DNA from: Aliivibrio sifiae
Lineage (GTDB): Bacteria > Pseudomonadota > Gammaproteobacteria > Enterobacterales > Vibrionaceae
Direction: 5' to 3'
Length of the DNA stretch: 64,000 nt
NCBI RefSeq assembly: GCF_002954715.1
Contig: NZ_MSCP01000001.1
Location: 373,093-437,092, forward strand
In this document: positions 46,038 to 55,425 of the stretch, piece after piece
Position numbering within the stretch: the first letter of the stretch is position 1
Layout: every line of letters starts with the position of its first letter
Translations under genes and position numbers: made by a program
The notes under the pieces: model-generated
Seen by the model: only the letters and a program-made list of their open reading frames with translations
Told to the model about the DNA's origin: nothing
The model's database searches: none

Positions 46038-46421
46038 ATGGATTCAAATGAACAACAAATGGCTGACGAATGGGCAGCAGCGTTAAGTGAAAGTGCAGAA
46101 GCAGTATCAGCACCTTTAGAAGATCTAGAAGAAAAAGCGCCTGCGTTTAACGAAGATGAACGTCGCAAGCTTGATACAATTCTAGATATTCCAGTAACTA
46201 TTTCTATGGAAGTAGGGCGCTCGCATATTAGTATTCGTAACCTATTACAACTTAACCAAGGTTCAGTTGTTGAGCTTGACCGTATCGCTGGTGAATCACT
46301 AGACGTTATGGTTAACGGTACGCTTATTGCTCACGGTGAAGTTGTTGTCGTGAATGATAAGTTTGGTATTCGTCTGACTGACGTTATTAGCCAAACTGAA
46401 CGTATCAAAAAGCTACGTTAA
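46038..46421 (+). CDS. fliN: FliN, switch protein
   Basis: Lower C-ring protein that, with FliM, forms the base of the switch and docks FliH. The 127-residue product has the conserved SpoA-type domain (LDIPVTISMEVGRSHISIRNLL and GTLIAHGEVVVVNDKFGIRL). GAAGG is upstream. An acidic N-terminal region of about 40 residues is typical of the gammaproteobacterial form. Confidence 0.95.
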   Translation: MDSNEQQMADEWAAALSESAEAVSAPLEDLEEKAPAFNEDERRKLDTILDIPVTISMEVGRSHISIRNLLQLNQGSVVELDRIAGESLDVMVNGTLIAHGEVVVVNDKFGIRLTDVISQTERIKKLR

Positions 46422-46463
46422 TTTACCCACTTAGCTAAGTACTTGAACAAAAAGGAAAGGAAT

Positions 46464-46850
46464 ATGAAACAGCTATGGTTATTGGCCTTCGTGCCCTTTC
46501 CTTTGTTCGCTGCAAGCGGTACCAATGTTGATTTAGCTGCAACCTTGGGATCTCTTATTTTTGTTATCGCACTCATCTTATTTTTTGCATGGTTGCTAAA
46601 GCGAATGAGAGTTCCGGGTGTCGCTGGTGGTTCAGGCAGTGCAATGAGTATTGTAAAACAGCTGCCTGTTGGGACTAAAGAACGCATTGCCGTTGTTCAA
46701 GTTGGAGAAGAGCAATTCCTAATTGGGATCACTTCTCAAAATATCAATATGCTGAGCAAACTTGAAAAACCGTTAGAAGTTACTGAAAAAACGCTAACGC
46801 CATTTTCAACACAACTAAGCCAACTGATGAAAAAAAATGCTAAAAACTAA
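46464..46850 (+). CDS. fliO: FliO, export-gate assembly protein
   Basis: Inner-membrane chaperone for FliP-ring assembly. The 128-residue product has an N-terminal signal-like helix, a membrane segment near residues 25-45 ([18 protein letters not shown]) and a cytoplasmic part with [14 protein letters not shown]. The frame begins at TTG 46443, but the GGAAAGGAA just before ATG 46464 decides the start. It overlaps fliP by 14 bases. Confidence 0.9.
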   Translation: MKQLWLLAFVPFPLFAASGTNVDLAATLGSLIFVIALILFFAWLLKRMRVPGVAGGSGSAMSIVKQLPVGTKERIAVVQVGEEQFLIGITSQNINMLSKLEKPLEVTEKTLTPFSTQLSQLMKKNAKN

Positions 46851-47706
46851 ATTAATTGCCGCCACTTTGGCGGTTTTTTCACTCTTATTCATGGCATCTT
46901 CTGCGTGGGCGGTTGATGATTTAGCAAGCTCTATTCCTGCGACTGCCGCCAGCGGTGAAAGCATGACCGTGACTGCGATGGAAAAAGATTCTGGTGCCGC
47001 AAAAACGATAGCTAAAGGCAGTAGTTCTGGTAGTGGCATTCCCGCTTTTACCATGACAACCAATGCTAATGGCGGTGAAGATTATTCGGTTAATCTTCAG
47101 ATCTTAGGTTTAATGACCATGCTAGGCTTCTTGCCTGCAATGGTTATTTTAATGACCTCATTCACCCGTATCGTTGTTGTGATGTCGATCCTTCGACAAG
47201 CAATGGGGTTGCAACAAACGCCATCAAACCAAGTTATCATTGGTATCGCAATGTTTTTGACCTTTTTCATTATGGCACCCGTGTTTGATAAAGTGAATGA
47301 CACGGCGATTCAGCCTTATATCAATGAAGAAATTAGTGCTCGTGAAGCGTTCGACGTTGCTCAAGTACCAATGAAAGAATTCATGTTGGCGCAGACTCGT
47401 GTTAAAGATTTAGAAACGTTTGTTAATATGTCAGGTGTTGAAGCAGAAAATCCTGAAGATGTTCCTATTACCGTCATCATTCCTGCATTTATTACTTCCG
47501 AGCTAAAAACTGCATTCCAAATTGGTTTTATGCTTTTCTTGCCGTTCTTAATTATCGACTTAGTGGTGGCTTCAGTCTTGATGGCCATGGGTATGATGAT
47601 GCTTTCGCCTATGATCGTATCGTTACCGTTTAAATTGATGTTGTTTGTATTGGTTGATGGTTGGAATTTAATTCTTTCAACTCTCGCTGGTAGCTTTACA
47701 ACTTAA
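46837..47706 (+). CDS. fliP: FliP, export-gate protein
   Basis: Core of the FliP-FliQ-FliR export channel. The 289-residue product has a cleavable signal (ending SAWA), an extended periplasmic start rich in Ser and Thr, and four membrane helices with the family block [18 protein letters not shown]. It overlaps fliO, implying coupled translation. Confidence 0.95.
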   Translation: MLKTKLIAATLAVFSLLFMASSAWAVDDLASSIPATAASGESMTVTAMEKDSGAAKTIAKGSSSGSGIPAFTMTTNANGGEDYSVNLQILGLMTMLGFLPAMVILMTSFTRIVVVMSILRQAMGLQQTPSNQVIIGIAMFLTFFIMAPVFDKVNDTAIQPYINEEISAREAFDVAQVPMKEFMLAQTRVKDLETFVNMSGVEAENPEDVPITVIIPAFITSELKTAFQIGFMLFLPFLIIDLVVASVLMAMGMMMLSPMIVSLPFKLMLFVLVDGWNLILSTLAGSFTT

Positions 47707-47715
47707 GGAGCCAAC

Positions 47716-47985
47716 ATGACCCCTGAAATGGCGATAGAGCTATTCCGCGGTGCACTGTACATGGTGCTTATCATGGTGTGTGCCATTATCATCCCAAGTT
47801 TATTAATTGGTTTAGTGGTTGCTGTCTTTCAAGCGGCAACCTCAATCAATGAACAAACGTTGAGTTTTTTACCGCGTTTAATCGTAACGTTATTAGCATT
47901 GATGCTGTTCGGGCATTGGATGACAAGAATGCTAATGGAGTATTTTTTCGAGTTGATCGCGCGAATGCCGACGATCTTGTATTAA
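47716..47985 (+). CDS. fliQ: FliQ, export-gate protein
   Basis: Small hairpin membrane protein (89 residues, two helices) that surrounds the export channel. The TSINEQTLSFLPRL segment is the conserved cytoplasmic loop. TAAGGAG precedes the ATG. It lies between fliP and fliR as in nearly all flagellar loci. Confidence 0.95.
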   Translation: MTPEMAIELFRGALYMVLIMVCAIIIPSLLIGLVVAVFQAATSINEQTLSFLPRLIVTLLALMLFGHWMTRMLMEYFFELIARMPTILY

Positions 47986-48017
47986 TGAATACTAACGAAT
48001 AACGCTGAGCTGATGTT

Positions 48018-48800
48018 ATGGAATACCCAACTCAAATAGTTTTAGATTTTATAGCGACCTACTTTTGGCCCTATACGCGCATCTCTGCCATGTTAATGGT
48101 GATGTCGGTATTTGGGGCTCGATTTGTGTCGCCAAGAATTCGACTCTATCTGGGATTGAGTATTACTTTTGCGGTAATGCCTGCAATACCAGCCATGCCA
48201 CCTGAAATTCAATTGGTTTCTTTTCAAGGTTTTATGACCACCGCGGAACAAATAATCATAGGTGTGGCGATGGGGATGGTGACTGTTTTTGTTACCCAAA
48301 CCTTTGTCTTACTTGGGCAAATTCTCGGTATGCAATCGAGTCTAGGTTTTGCCTCAATGGTCGATCCCGCGAATGGACAAAACACTCCCTTACTTGGTCA
48401 ATTATTTATGTTTCTGTCTATCCTGTTTTTTTTGGGAACAGATGGCCATTTAAAAATGATTAACTTTGTGGTGATGAGCTTTACTACGTTACCTGTAGGT
48501 GTAGGAAAGTTAACTAGCGTTGATTACCAATCGTTAGCCGGTTGGCTTGGAATAATGATGAAAGCGGGCTTAAGTATGTCTCTTTCTGGAATTATTGCCT
48601 TATTAACGGTTAACTTATCGTTTGGTGTAATGACTCGTGCTGCTCCTCAGTTGAACATATTCTCTCTAGGCTTTGCGTTTGCATTACTTGTGGGTTTATT
48701 ACTGACTTCTTATATTATCCTTGGTTTATTTACTCACTATGATTTACATTGGGGTCGAGCTGAGGCACAAATATGCAGCATGATAAGGCTAGATTGCTAA
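48018..48800 (+). CDS. fliR: FliR, export-gate protein
   Basis: Completes the export channel; five to six membrane helices over 260 residues. The conserved stretch around GQILGMQSSLGFASMVDP is seen near residue 110. It lies 32 bases after fliQ and 30 before flhB. Ribosome site is weak (GCTGATGTT). Confidence 0.94.
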   Translation: MEYPTQIVLDFIATYFWPYTRISAMLMVMSVFGARFVSPRIRLYLGLSITFAVMPAIPAMPPEIQLVSFQGFMTTAEQIIIGVAMGMVTVFVTQTFVLLGQILGMQSSLGFASMVDPANGQNTPLLGQLFMFLSILFFLGTDGHLKMINFVVMSFTTLPVGVGKLTSVDYQSLAGWLGIMMKAGLSMSLSGIIALLTVNLSFGVMTRAAPQLNIFSLGFAFALLVGLLLTSYIILGLFTHYDLHWGRAEAQICSMIRLDC

Positions 48801-48830
48801 TGGCTGAATTAAGAGTAATGGAGGTCAGCC

Positions 48831-49961
48831 ATGGCTGAAAGTGACGGTCAAGAACGCACGGAAGACGCCACGTCCAAACGCTTGCAACAAGCCAAAGATA
48901 AAGGGCAGGTTGCAAGGTCAAAAGAATTAGCGTCAGTATCGGTACTCGTATGTGGTTCAGTAGCGCTAATGTGGTTTGGTGAAGATGTTGCTAAAGCTCT
49001 TTTCTCTATCATGGAGCGTCTATTCTCCCTTTCTCGAGAAGAGATTTTTGACACCAATAAATTGCTAGAGATTGTTGGTGGCGCATTAGGTGCATTAGTT
49101 TTTCCTGTATTATTGATATTAGTTACCTTATTTGTTGCAGCATTAATCGGTGCCGCAGGTCTTGGAGGTATTAGTTTTTCAGCAGAAGCTGCTATGCCTA
49201 AACCATCGAAGATGAACCCTATGTCAGGTATTAAACGTATGTTTGGTATGCAGAGTTGGGTTGAGCTTTTAAAATCGATATTAAAAGTGTCACTGGTTGG
49301 TGGAACTGCTTATTATTTGATAGATAAAAGTAAGGCGGACTTATTCCAACTGAGTTTAGATACTTATCCATCTAATATCTTTCATTCTCTTGATATCTTA
49401 TTGAATTTTATCTTATTGATAAGTTGTACTTTATTGATCGTTGTTGCTATCGATATTCCTTTTCAAATTTGGCAACACGCCAATCAGTTGAAAATGACTA
49501 AGCAAGAAATCAAAGATGAATATAAAGAAACAGAGGGTAAGCCTGAAGTTAAAGGCCGTATCCGTATGTTGCAACGTGAAATGACTCAGCGAAGAATGAT
49601 GGCAGATGTACCATCAGCCGATGTTATTGTTACCAACCCTGAGCACTACTCCGTGGCTTTGCGTTATGATCAAAGCAAAGACTCCGCGCCGATAGTTGTC
49701 GCCAAAGGGGTTGATCACGTTGCGATGAAAATTCGAGAAATTGCGCGTGAACATAATATTGATATTTTACCAGCGCCGCCGTTAGCCCGTGCGTTATACC
49801 ACTCAACAGAAGTCGAGCAACAGATCCCAGATGGATTATTTGCCGCTGTAGCGCAGATATTAGCGTATATATTTCAGATGAAGCAATATAAGAAAAAGGG
49901 TGGAACCAAGCCTGAGCTTGATGAAGATACCCTGACCATTCCTGATGAGCTAAAGAAATAG
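48831..49961 (+). CDS. flhB: FlhB, export-gate switch protein
   Basis: Controls the change of export substrates from hook to filament, through cleavage of its cytoplasmic domain. The 376-residue product has four membrane helices and a C-terminal domain. The cleavage site, usually NPTH, reads NPEH here (Asn269-Pro270-Glu271-His272). Asn and Pro, between which the peptide bond breaks, are kept. GGAG lies upstream. It is the last gene of the fliK unit, ending in a terminator shared with the convergent PilZ gene. Confidence 0.95.
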   Translation: MAESDGQERTEDATSKRLQQAKDKGQVARSKELASVSVLVCGSVALMWFGEDVAKALFSIMERLFSLSREEIFDTNKLLEIVGGALGALVFPVLLILVTLFVAALIGAAGLGGISFSAEAAMPKPSKMNPMSGIKRMFGMQSWVELLKSILKVSLVGGTAYYLIDKSKADLFQLSLDTYPSNIFHSLDILLNFILLISCTLLIVVAIDIPFQIWQHANQLKMTKQEIKDEYKETEGKPEVKGRIRMLQREMTQRRMMADVPSADVIVTNPEHYSVALRYDQSKDSAPIVVAKGVDHVAMKIREIAREHNIDILPAPPLARALYHSTEVEQQIPDGLFAAVAQILAYIFQMKQYKKKGGTKPELDEDTLTIPDELKK

Positions 49962-49989
49962 GAATAACAAGGTAATTCCTATTTCTTCA
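49952..49989. terminator. Bidirectional terminator between flhB and the PilZ gene
   Basis: gaaataggaat and attcctatttc form a perfect 11-bp stem over a nine-base loop, sitting on the flhB stop codon. It serves both convergent genes, though T-tracts on both sides are short. Confidence 0.7.
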
Positions 49990-50661
49990 TTAACTCCAAC
50001 CTTTAAGAATGCACTGGTGATGAAGAGTTTGAAGATCTGATTCACTCATATTGCCAGAATCAAACATTACCCCAAGTTTGGATTGCTTTTCTTTTGCGTC
50101 GACATTTTTTATCTCACCAGTAACCGTAATCGGAGCTACTGTTTCTAACTCAATAGAGACACTGACTTTTTGGTTCAGAAGATTATTTGAATTTAACTTC
50201 GCAGGAAGTGAAACCGCACACCCACCGACAGAAAAATCAGTCATTACACCCGTTAGGTTATGACTTCCAACCGCTAAATTACATGAAAACTTAGTTTCAA
50301 GACGTTGGTGAGTTCGGATTTGTCTCATTGAAATACTTTTTGGGGCATGGAGACAAATCATTTCCATTGGACGATAAATAACAGAGTGAACCTGTGTCCT
50401 AAATGCGATGACATCGCGATGCGTCGTATTGGTAATTGATCGAAAGGTAACTTCAGCGCCTTCTAGATAGATCTTATTAAACTCTAAAGGAGGTGAAATA
50501 GGATATTCAATAAAGACGTATTGACCCTTCTTAAAGCCAATCAGAGTTGAACTTGCTTGGGCTGATTGACCATTAGGGCAAGTGATTTCGATAATGACTC
50601 TAGCACCAATATCCATTTTATTAAGCACGTTTTGATCCGTACTAAGCGATACGTCAGTCAT
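49990..50661 (-). CDS. YcgR-like PilZ protein (c-di-GMP receptor)
   Basis: 223 residues with two parts: an N-terminal YcgR-type region (about 15-105) and a C-terminal PilZ domain (about 112-220). The c-di-GMP residues are intact: RTHQR (Arg116, Arg120) and DFSVGG (Asp142, Ser144, Gly147). YcgR-type proteins brake or steer the motor when c-di-GMP is high. It is the only gene on the opposite strand within the fli-flh block, placed between flhB and flhA, and its start faces the flhA promoter region. The function in motor control is inferred from family and location. No strong ribosome site is visible. Confidence 0.88.
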   Translation of the reverse strand: MTDVSLSTDQNVLNKMDIGARVIIEITCPNGQSAQASSTLIGFKKGQYVFIEYPISPPLEFNKIYLEGAEVTFRSITNTTHRDVIAFRTQVHSVIYRPMEMICLHAPKSISMRQIRTHQRLETKFSCNLAVGSHNLTGVMTDFSVGGCAVSLPAKLNSNNLLNQKVSVSIELETVAPITVTGEIKNVDAKEKQSKLGVMFDSGNMSESDLQTLHHQCILKGWS

Positions 50662-50828
50662 ACAACTACCAAGTGAAAAAATAAGCTTCTAATTATACAA
50701 AGGACGTCATGATTTTCAATCTTGATTGATCTTTTTCCTTAAGAATTAAGTGGTTAATTCAAACTTTGTGATTATTGTTATATCTGTCAGAAAACTGGAC
50801 CAGTAAAGCCAAAAAAGTGACATTAATC

Positions 50829-50844
50829 TGGCTCGAAACTTGCT
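50829..50844 (+). promoter_or_regulatory. Sigma-54 promoter of flhA operon
   Basis: tggctcgaaacttgct matches -24 and -12 with exact spacing, about 80 bases before flhA and divergent from the PilZ gene. Confidence 0.9.
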
Positions 50845-50925
50845 TTATTTGGGAAGTCATCATGTTATCAGTTATTTATTATTGATAATCTTCAATAATA
50901 ACGTCGAGTATAAGAAGCAGAAGTA

Positions 50926-53019
50926 ATGAAATTTCAAATGCCCCTTCCAAACAAGCTGTCTGCCTTAAAAGGTAAAAAACTACCGCCAGTAGGTGCACCA
51001 ATATTAGTGTTATCTACCTTAGCGATGGTGATATTGCCAATACCTGCATTTTTACTCGATTTAATGTTTACCTTTAACATCGCTTTGGCAATGGTGGTGT
51101 TATTGGTCACTATCTACACGCGTCGCCCGTTGGATTTTGCTGCATTTCCTACCATTCTTTTGGTCTCAACGTTACTTCGTTTAGCCTTGAACGTAGCCTC
51201 AACTCGTGTGGTACTGCTGCATGGTCATGAAGGACCAGGAGCTGCAGGTAACGTTATTGATGCGTTTGGTAATGTGGTTATCGGTGGTAACTATGCGGTC
51301 GGTTTAATCGTATTCATTATCTTAATGATCATTAACTTTATGGTTGTAACCAAAGGTGCGGGTCGTATTTCTGAAGTAAGTGCGCGTTTTACCTTGGATG
51401 CATTACCGGGTAAGCAAATGGCGATTGATGCCGATTTGAATGCGGGCTTGATCGATCAAGAGCAAGCAAGGACTCGTCGTTTTGAAGTAACCAAAGAAGC
51501 TGACTTCTACGGCTCAATGGATGGTGCGTCTAAATTCGTAAAAGGGGATGCCATTGCAGGTATTCTTATTCTGTTCATCAATATCATTGGCGGCCTTATT
51601 ATCGGTATGGCGCAATTTAATTTAGGTTTTGGTGAAGCGATTCAAATATACACATTGCTGACGATTGGTGATGGTTTGGTTGCTCAGATCCCATCGTTAT
51701 TATTATCTATCGGCGCCGCGATCATGGTAACTCGTCAAAACACAGACGAAGACATGGGTGAACAATTAGTATTTCAATTAGTTGATAATCCAAAAGCATT
51801 GATGGTAACTGCTGGGATCATGTTTGTAATGGGTATAGTTCCAGGAATGCCTCACTTCCCATTTATTTTACTTGCGCTTCTTGCTGGTGGCTGGGCGTAT
51901 TACTTGACTAAGAAGAAAGGTCAAGAGAACGAAAACAAGAAAGCTGCGCCTCCTATGGAGATGTCGTCATCACAACCTAAAGAGCTGTCGTGGGATGATG
52001 TGCAACCCGTTGATGTTATCGGACTTGAGGTTGGCTATCGTCTAATCCCTATGGTGGACAAAGAACAGGGGGGGGAGTTACTTGATCGCGTTAAAGGCGT
52101 TCGTAAGAAGCTGTCTCAAGACTTTGGCTTCTTAGTTCCTGCTGTGCATATCCGAGATAATTTAGAATTACCACCAAACGTATATCGAATTACGTTAATG
52201 GGTGTTGCAGGCGGCGAAGCTGAAATTCGTCCAGATAAAGAACTAGCGATTAACCCAGGACAAGTTTATGGGTCGATTGAAGGAGAGCCTACTTTCGATC
52301 CTGCTTTTGGTTTAGAAGCGGTTTGGATTAATGGCGAGCAAAGAGAACATGCTCAAGCTCTGGGCTATACTGTAGTGGATGCCGCGACAGTGTTAGCAAC
52401 ACATTTAAGTCAATTATTAACCAATAATGCGGCGCAGTTATTAGGTCATGAAGAAGTTCAAAACTTATTAGAGTTGCTTTCACAAAGCTCACCTAAATTG
52501 GTTGAAGGTTTAGTGCCTGATCAGCTACCGTTAGGAGCGGTGGTTAAAGTGCTTCAGAATTTACTAAATGAAGCAATTCCAGTTCGTGATATTAGAACCA
52601 TTGTCCAAACTTTGTCGGAATATGCGCCTAAGAGTCAAGAACCTGACATTTTGACGGCGGCAGTTCGAATTGCACTAAAACGACTAATTGTCCAAGAAAT
52701 CAATGGAGTAGAGGCGGAAATGCCAGTTATTACATTAATTCCTGAATTGGAACAAATATTGCATCAAACAATGCAGGCATCGGGTGGTGAGACCACAGGT
52801 ATTGAACCAGGGCTAGCTGAACGCTTACAAACTTCTTTAACTTTAGCGACTCAAGAGCAAGAGTTAAAAGGAGAGGCGGCAGTCTTATTGACCTCTGGGG
52901 TATTACGTTCGACATTAGCCAAGTTTGTTAAGAATACGATTCCTAACTTACGAGTGCTTTCTTATCAAGAAATACCAGATGAGAAGCAAATTAGAATAGT
53001 TCAAGCTGTTGGTAACTAA
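50926..53019 (+). CDS. flhA: FlhA, export-gate receptor
   Basis: Proton-driven export-gate protein and docking site for chaperone-substrate complexes. The 697-residue product has eight membrane helices in its first 340 residues, including the conserved FHIPEP-family segment (LRLALNVASTRVVLL), and a cytoplasmic ring domain after about 360. It heads the flhA-flhF-flhG-fliA-che unit. GAAGCAGAAG precedes the ATG. Confidence 0.96.
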   Translation: MKFQMPLPNKLSALKGKKLPPVGAPILVLSTLAMVILPIPAFLLDLMFTFNIALAMVVLLVTIYTRRPLDFAAFPTILLVSTLLRLALNVASTRVVLLHGHEGPGAAGNVIDAFGNVVIGGNYAVGLIVFIILMIINFMVVTKGAGRISEVSARFTLDALPGKQMAIDADLNAGLIDQEQARTRRFEVTKEADFYGSMDGASKFVKGDAIAGILILFINIIGGLIIGMAQFNLGFGEAIQIYTLLTIGDGLVAQIPSLLLSIGAAIMVTRQNTDEDMGEQLVFQLVDNPKALMVTAGIMFVMGIVPGMPHFPFILLALLAGGWAYYLTKKKGQENENKKAAPPMEMSSSQPKELSWDDVQPVDVIGLEVGYRLIPMVDKEQGGELLDRVKGVRKKLSQDFGFLVPAVHIRDNLELPPNVYRITLMGVAGGEAEIRPDKELAINPGQVYGSIEGEPTFDPAFGLEAVWINGEQREHAQALGYTVVDAATVLATHLSQLLTNNAAQLLGHEEVQNLLELLSQSSPKLVEGLVPDQLPLGAVVKVLQNLLNEAIPVRDIRTIVQTLSEYAPKSQEPDILTAAVRIALKRLIVQEINGVEAEMPVITLIPELEQILHQTMQASGGETTGIEPGLAERLQTSLTLATQEQELKGEAAVLLTSGVLRSTLAKFVKNTIPNLRVLSYQEIPDEKQIRIVQAVGN

Positions 53020-53053
53020 CCGCGTCGACTTAATTTAGCGCAGGAATACGATA

Positions 53054-54538
53054 TTGAAAATTAAACGATTTTTTGCAAAAGACATGCGTTCAGCTCTAGT
53101 TCAAGTAAAAGAAGAACTAGGGGTTGATGCTGTCATTATGTCAAATAAAAAAGTAACCGGTGGTATTGAGATCGTTGCAGCTATTGACCCTAACTCTCAA
53201 CAGGGTTCATTTCCTACGCCTGCATCTCGCCAAATTGAAGAAGATAAAGTAAGCGTTGGAAAGGGTTCAATGACTCGACGCTTTGCTAACATGATCAAAC
53301 AATATGGTTCTAATAGCGGTTCGGCTGCTCAAGAACCAGAACCGGTTAAAGCAGAAAGAGAAGAAGACAGTTTAGCGGCATTACTAAAACGCCAATCTAA
53401 GTTTCAAGGGCAGCCGTCAAACTCTTATCAATCAATGAAGTCTCAAGCTCCTAAGCTTGATACATCAGAAATGACTCGTGCGATTCAAAGTAATCCTAAT
53501 TTAGCGCACCTTATTTCTGATGATCCAATGAGACAACAAAGTAAGCCTGCACAGCCTAGATTAGATCCTTCTCGTTATGAGAAAGGAAGACGTTCAACGC
53601 AAGATTCTAATGAAGATTTAGAGAATATGCGTTCAGAAATGTCGTCTATTCGTCGTTTATTAGAACATCAAGTTTCTGGCTTAATGTGGCAAGAAGTTGA
53701 GCGACGTGAGCCATTACGTGCAATGTTGATTAAACGTTTAGAAAAAATGGGTTTATCGGCAGAGCTTGCTGACCAATTGGCGTGTTATATCCCAGAAGAT
53801 ACAGAACCAAAAGATGCATGGTCAGCACTACTTAAATTACTAGCAGAACAAATCCCAACAGCGAAAGTAGATACATTATCGCGTGGTGGTATTGTTGCAT
53901 TGCTTGGTCCAACAGGCGTAGGTAAAACAACAACTATTGCCAAACTAGCTGCACGTGCAGCAATGGAATATGGACCAGATCAAGTTGCGCTAGTAACGAC
54001 AGATACCTTCCGAATTGGTGCACAGGAGCAACTGGCTATCTATGGTCGTATCATGGGCTGTCCTGTACGTATTGCGAAAGATGCTGATGAGTTGGCTTCA
54101 GTATTATATCAATTGCGTAATCGTCGTTTGGTCCTTGTTGATACTGCGGGAATGGGTCAACGTGATATTCGATTAACAGAGCAGCTTGACACACTAATGG
54201 AAAATAGTGGTTCACAAATCAGCAGCTACTTGGTAATGCCAGCAACGGCACAGCGAAGAGTATTACAAGAAACCATTGATCACTTCAAACGTATCCCATT
54301 ATCTGGATGTATTTTGAGTAAGATCGATGAATCGTTAAGTTTAGGTGAGTTAATCAGTGTGACAATTGAAAATGGATTGCCAATAGCCTATATAGCAAAT
54401 GGACAGCGAGTACCTGAAGACATTGTACTGGCTCAACCAAAATACTTAGTAGCAAAAGCAAACGAATTACTAGAAAAAACGACGGAAAAGGACCCTCATT
54501 TCTGGAATAGCGACATGCCAGAGGCAGACAACTTATGA
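53054..54538 (+). CDS. flhF: FlhF, polar-flagellum placement GTPase
   Basis: SRP-type GTPase that recruits the MS ring to the old pole and promotes flagellum number. The 494-residue product has an N-terminal basic domain (MKIKRFFAKDM), a linker rich in Ser and Gln, and an NG domain with GPTGVGKT at 285-292 and DTAGMGQRD. AGGAA at 53042-53046 is seven bases before the TTG at 53054, with no in-frame ATG nearby, so a TTG start is real. It overlaps flhG by four bases. Confidence 0.95.
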   Translation: MKIKRFFAKDMRSALVQVKEELGVDAVIMSNKKVTGGIEIVAAIDPNSQQGSFPTPASRQIEEDKVSVGKGSMTRRFANMIKQYGSNSGSAAQEPEPVKAEREEDSLAALLKRQSKFQGQPSNSYQSMKSQAPKLDTSEMTRAIQSNPNLAHLISDDPMRQQSKPAQPRLDPSRYEKGRRSTQDSNEDLENMRSEMSSIRRLLEHQVSGLMWQEVERREPLRAMLIKRLEKMGLSAELADQLACYIPEDTEPKDAWSALLKLLAEQIPTAKVDTLSRGGIVALLGPTGVGKTTTIAKLAARAAMEYGPDQVALVTTDTFRIGAQEQLAIYGRIMGCPVRIAKDADELASVLYQLRNRRLVLVDTAGMGQRDIRLTEQLDTLMENSGSQISSYLVMPATAQRRVLQETIDHFKRIPLSGCILSKIDESLSLGELISVTIENGLPIAYIANGQRVPEDIVLAQPKYLVAKANELLEKTTEKDPHFWNSDMPEADNL

Positions 54539-55425
54539 TTGATAATAATATATACGATCAGGCTAGTGGATTACGACGACTGACCAAACCTACGTTGACC
54601 AAAGTGGTTGCCGTGACGGGTGGTAAAGGCGGCGTGGGTAAAACAAACGTAACATTGAATTTAGCATTATCACTTGCTCAACAAGGAAAGAAAGTGATGG
54701 TGTTAGATGGCGATCTCGGCTTAGCAAATATAGATATCATGCTTGGCATTCGAACGCATAAAAACCTAGGGCACGTTCTTGATGGAGAATGCGAATTAGC
54801 AGACATCATCGTAGAAGGTCCTTATGGGGTAAAATTAATTCCAGCGACATCGGGTTCTAAATCGATGGCGGAGTTAAGCTCTGCACAGCACGCAGGATTA
54901 ATACGAGCTTTCAGTAGCTTAGAAGATGATATCGATGTACTTCTTATTGATACTGCAGCAGGTATTTCTGACATGGTGACGAGTTTTTCTCGTGCTGCTC
55001 AAGATGTACTTGTTGTTGTTTGTGATGAACCAACATCAATAACAGATGCATACGCTTTAATAAAATTATTAAGTCGTGAGCATAACGTTCAACGTTTTAA
55101 AATTGTTGCTAACATGGTGAGAAGCTACCGTGAAGGTCGTGAATTATTTGCTAAATTAACGTTAGTAACTGACCGTTTTTTATCTGCAAATATGGAATTG
55201 GTAGCTTGTATTCCATTAGATGAAAAAGTGCGTTTATCTGTTAGAAAACAAAAAGTAGTTGTTGATGCTTATCCTCGTTCTCCTGCAGCGTTAGCGATGA
55301 AATCATTAGCGAATAAAGTAGTGACTTGGCCTGTACCTAAAGCGCCAAGTGGTCACTTGGAATTCTTCGTAGAAAAGTTATTACGAGGAGATAAAGCAAG
55401 TGAAGTTGAGGACGATTATGTCTGA
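54535..55425 (+). CDS. flhG: FlhG, MinD-like flagellar number regulator
   Basis: ParA/MinD-type ATPase that restrains FlhF and FlrA and limits flagella to one or few. The 296-residue product has the deviant Walker A KGGVGKT at residues 31-37 and DGDLGLANIDI. ATGA overlap with flhF couples the two. The C-terminal end is amphipathic as in membrane-associated MinD proteins. Confidence 0.95.
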   Translation: MIDNNIYDQASGLRRLTKPTLTKVVAVTGGKGGVGKTNVTLNLALSLAQQGKKVMVLDGDLGLANIDIMLGIRTHKNLGHVLDGECELADIIVEGPYGVKLIPATSGSKSMAELSSAQHAGLIRAFSSLEDDIDVLLIDTAAGISDMVTSFSRAAQDVLVVVCDEPTSITDAYALIKLLSREHNVQRFKIVANMVRSYREGRELFAKLTLVTDRFLSANMELVACIPLDEKVRLSVRKQKVVVDAYPRSPAALAMKSLANKVVTWPVPKAPSGHLEFFVEKLLRGDKASEVEDDYV

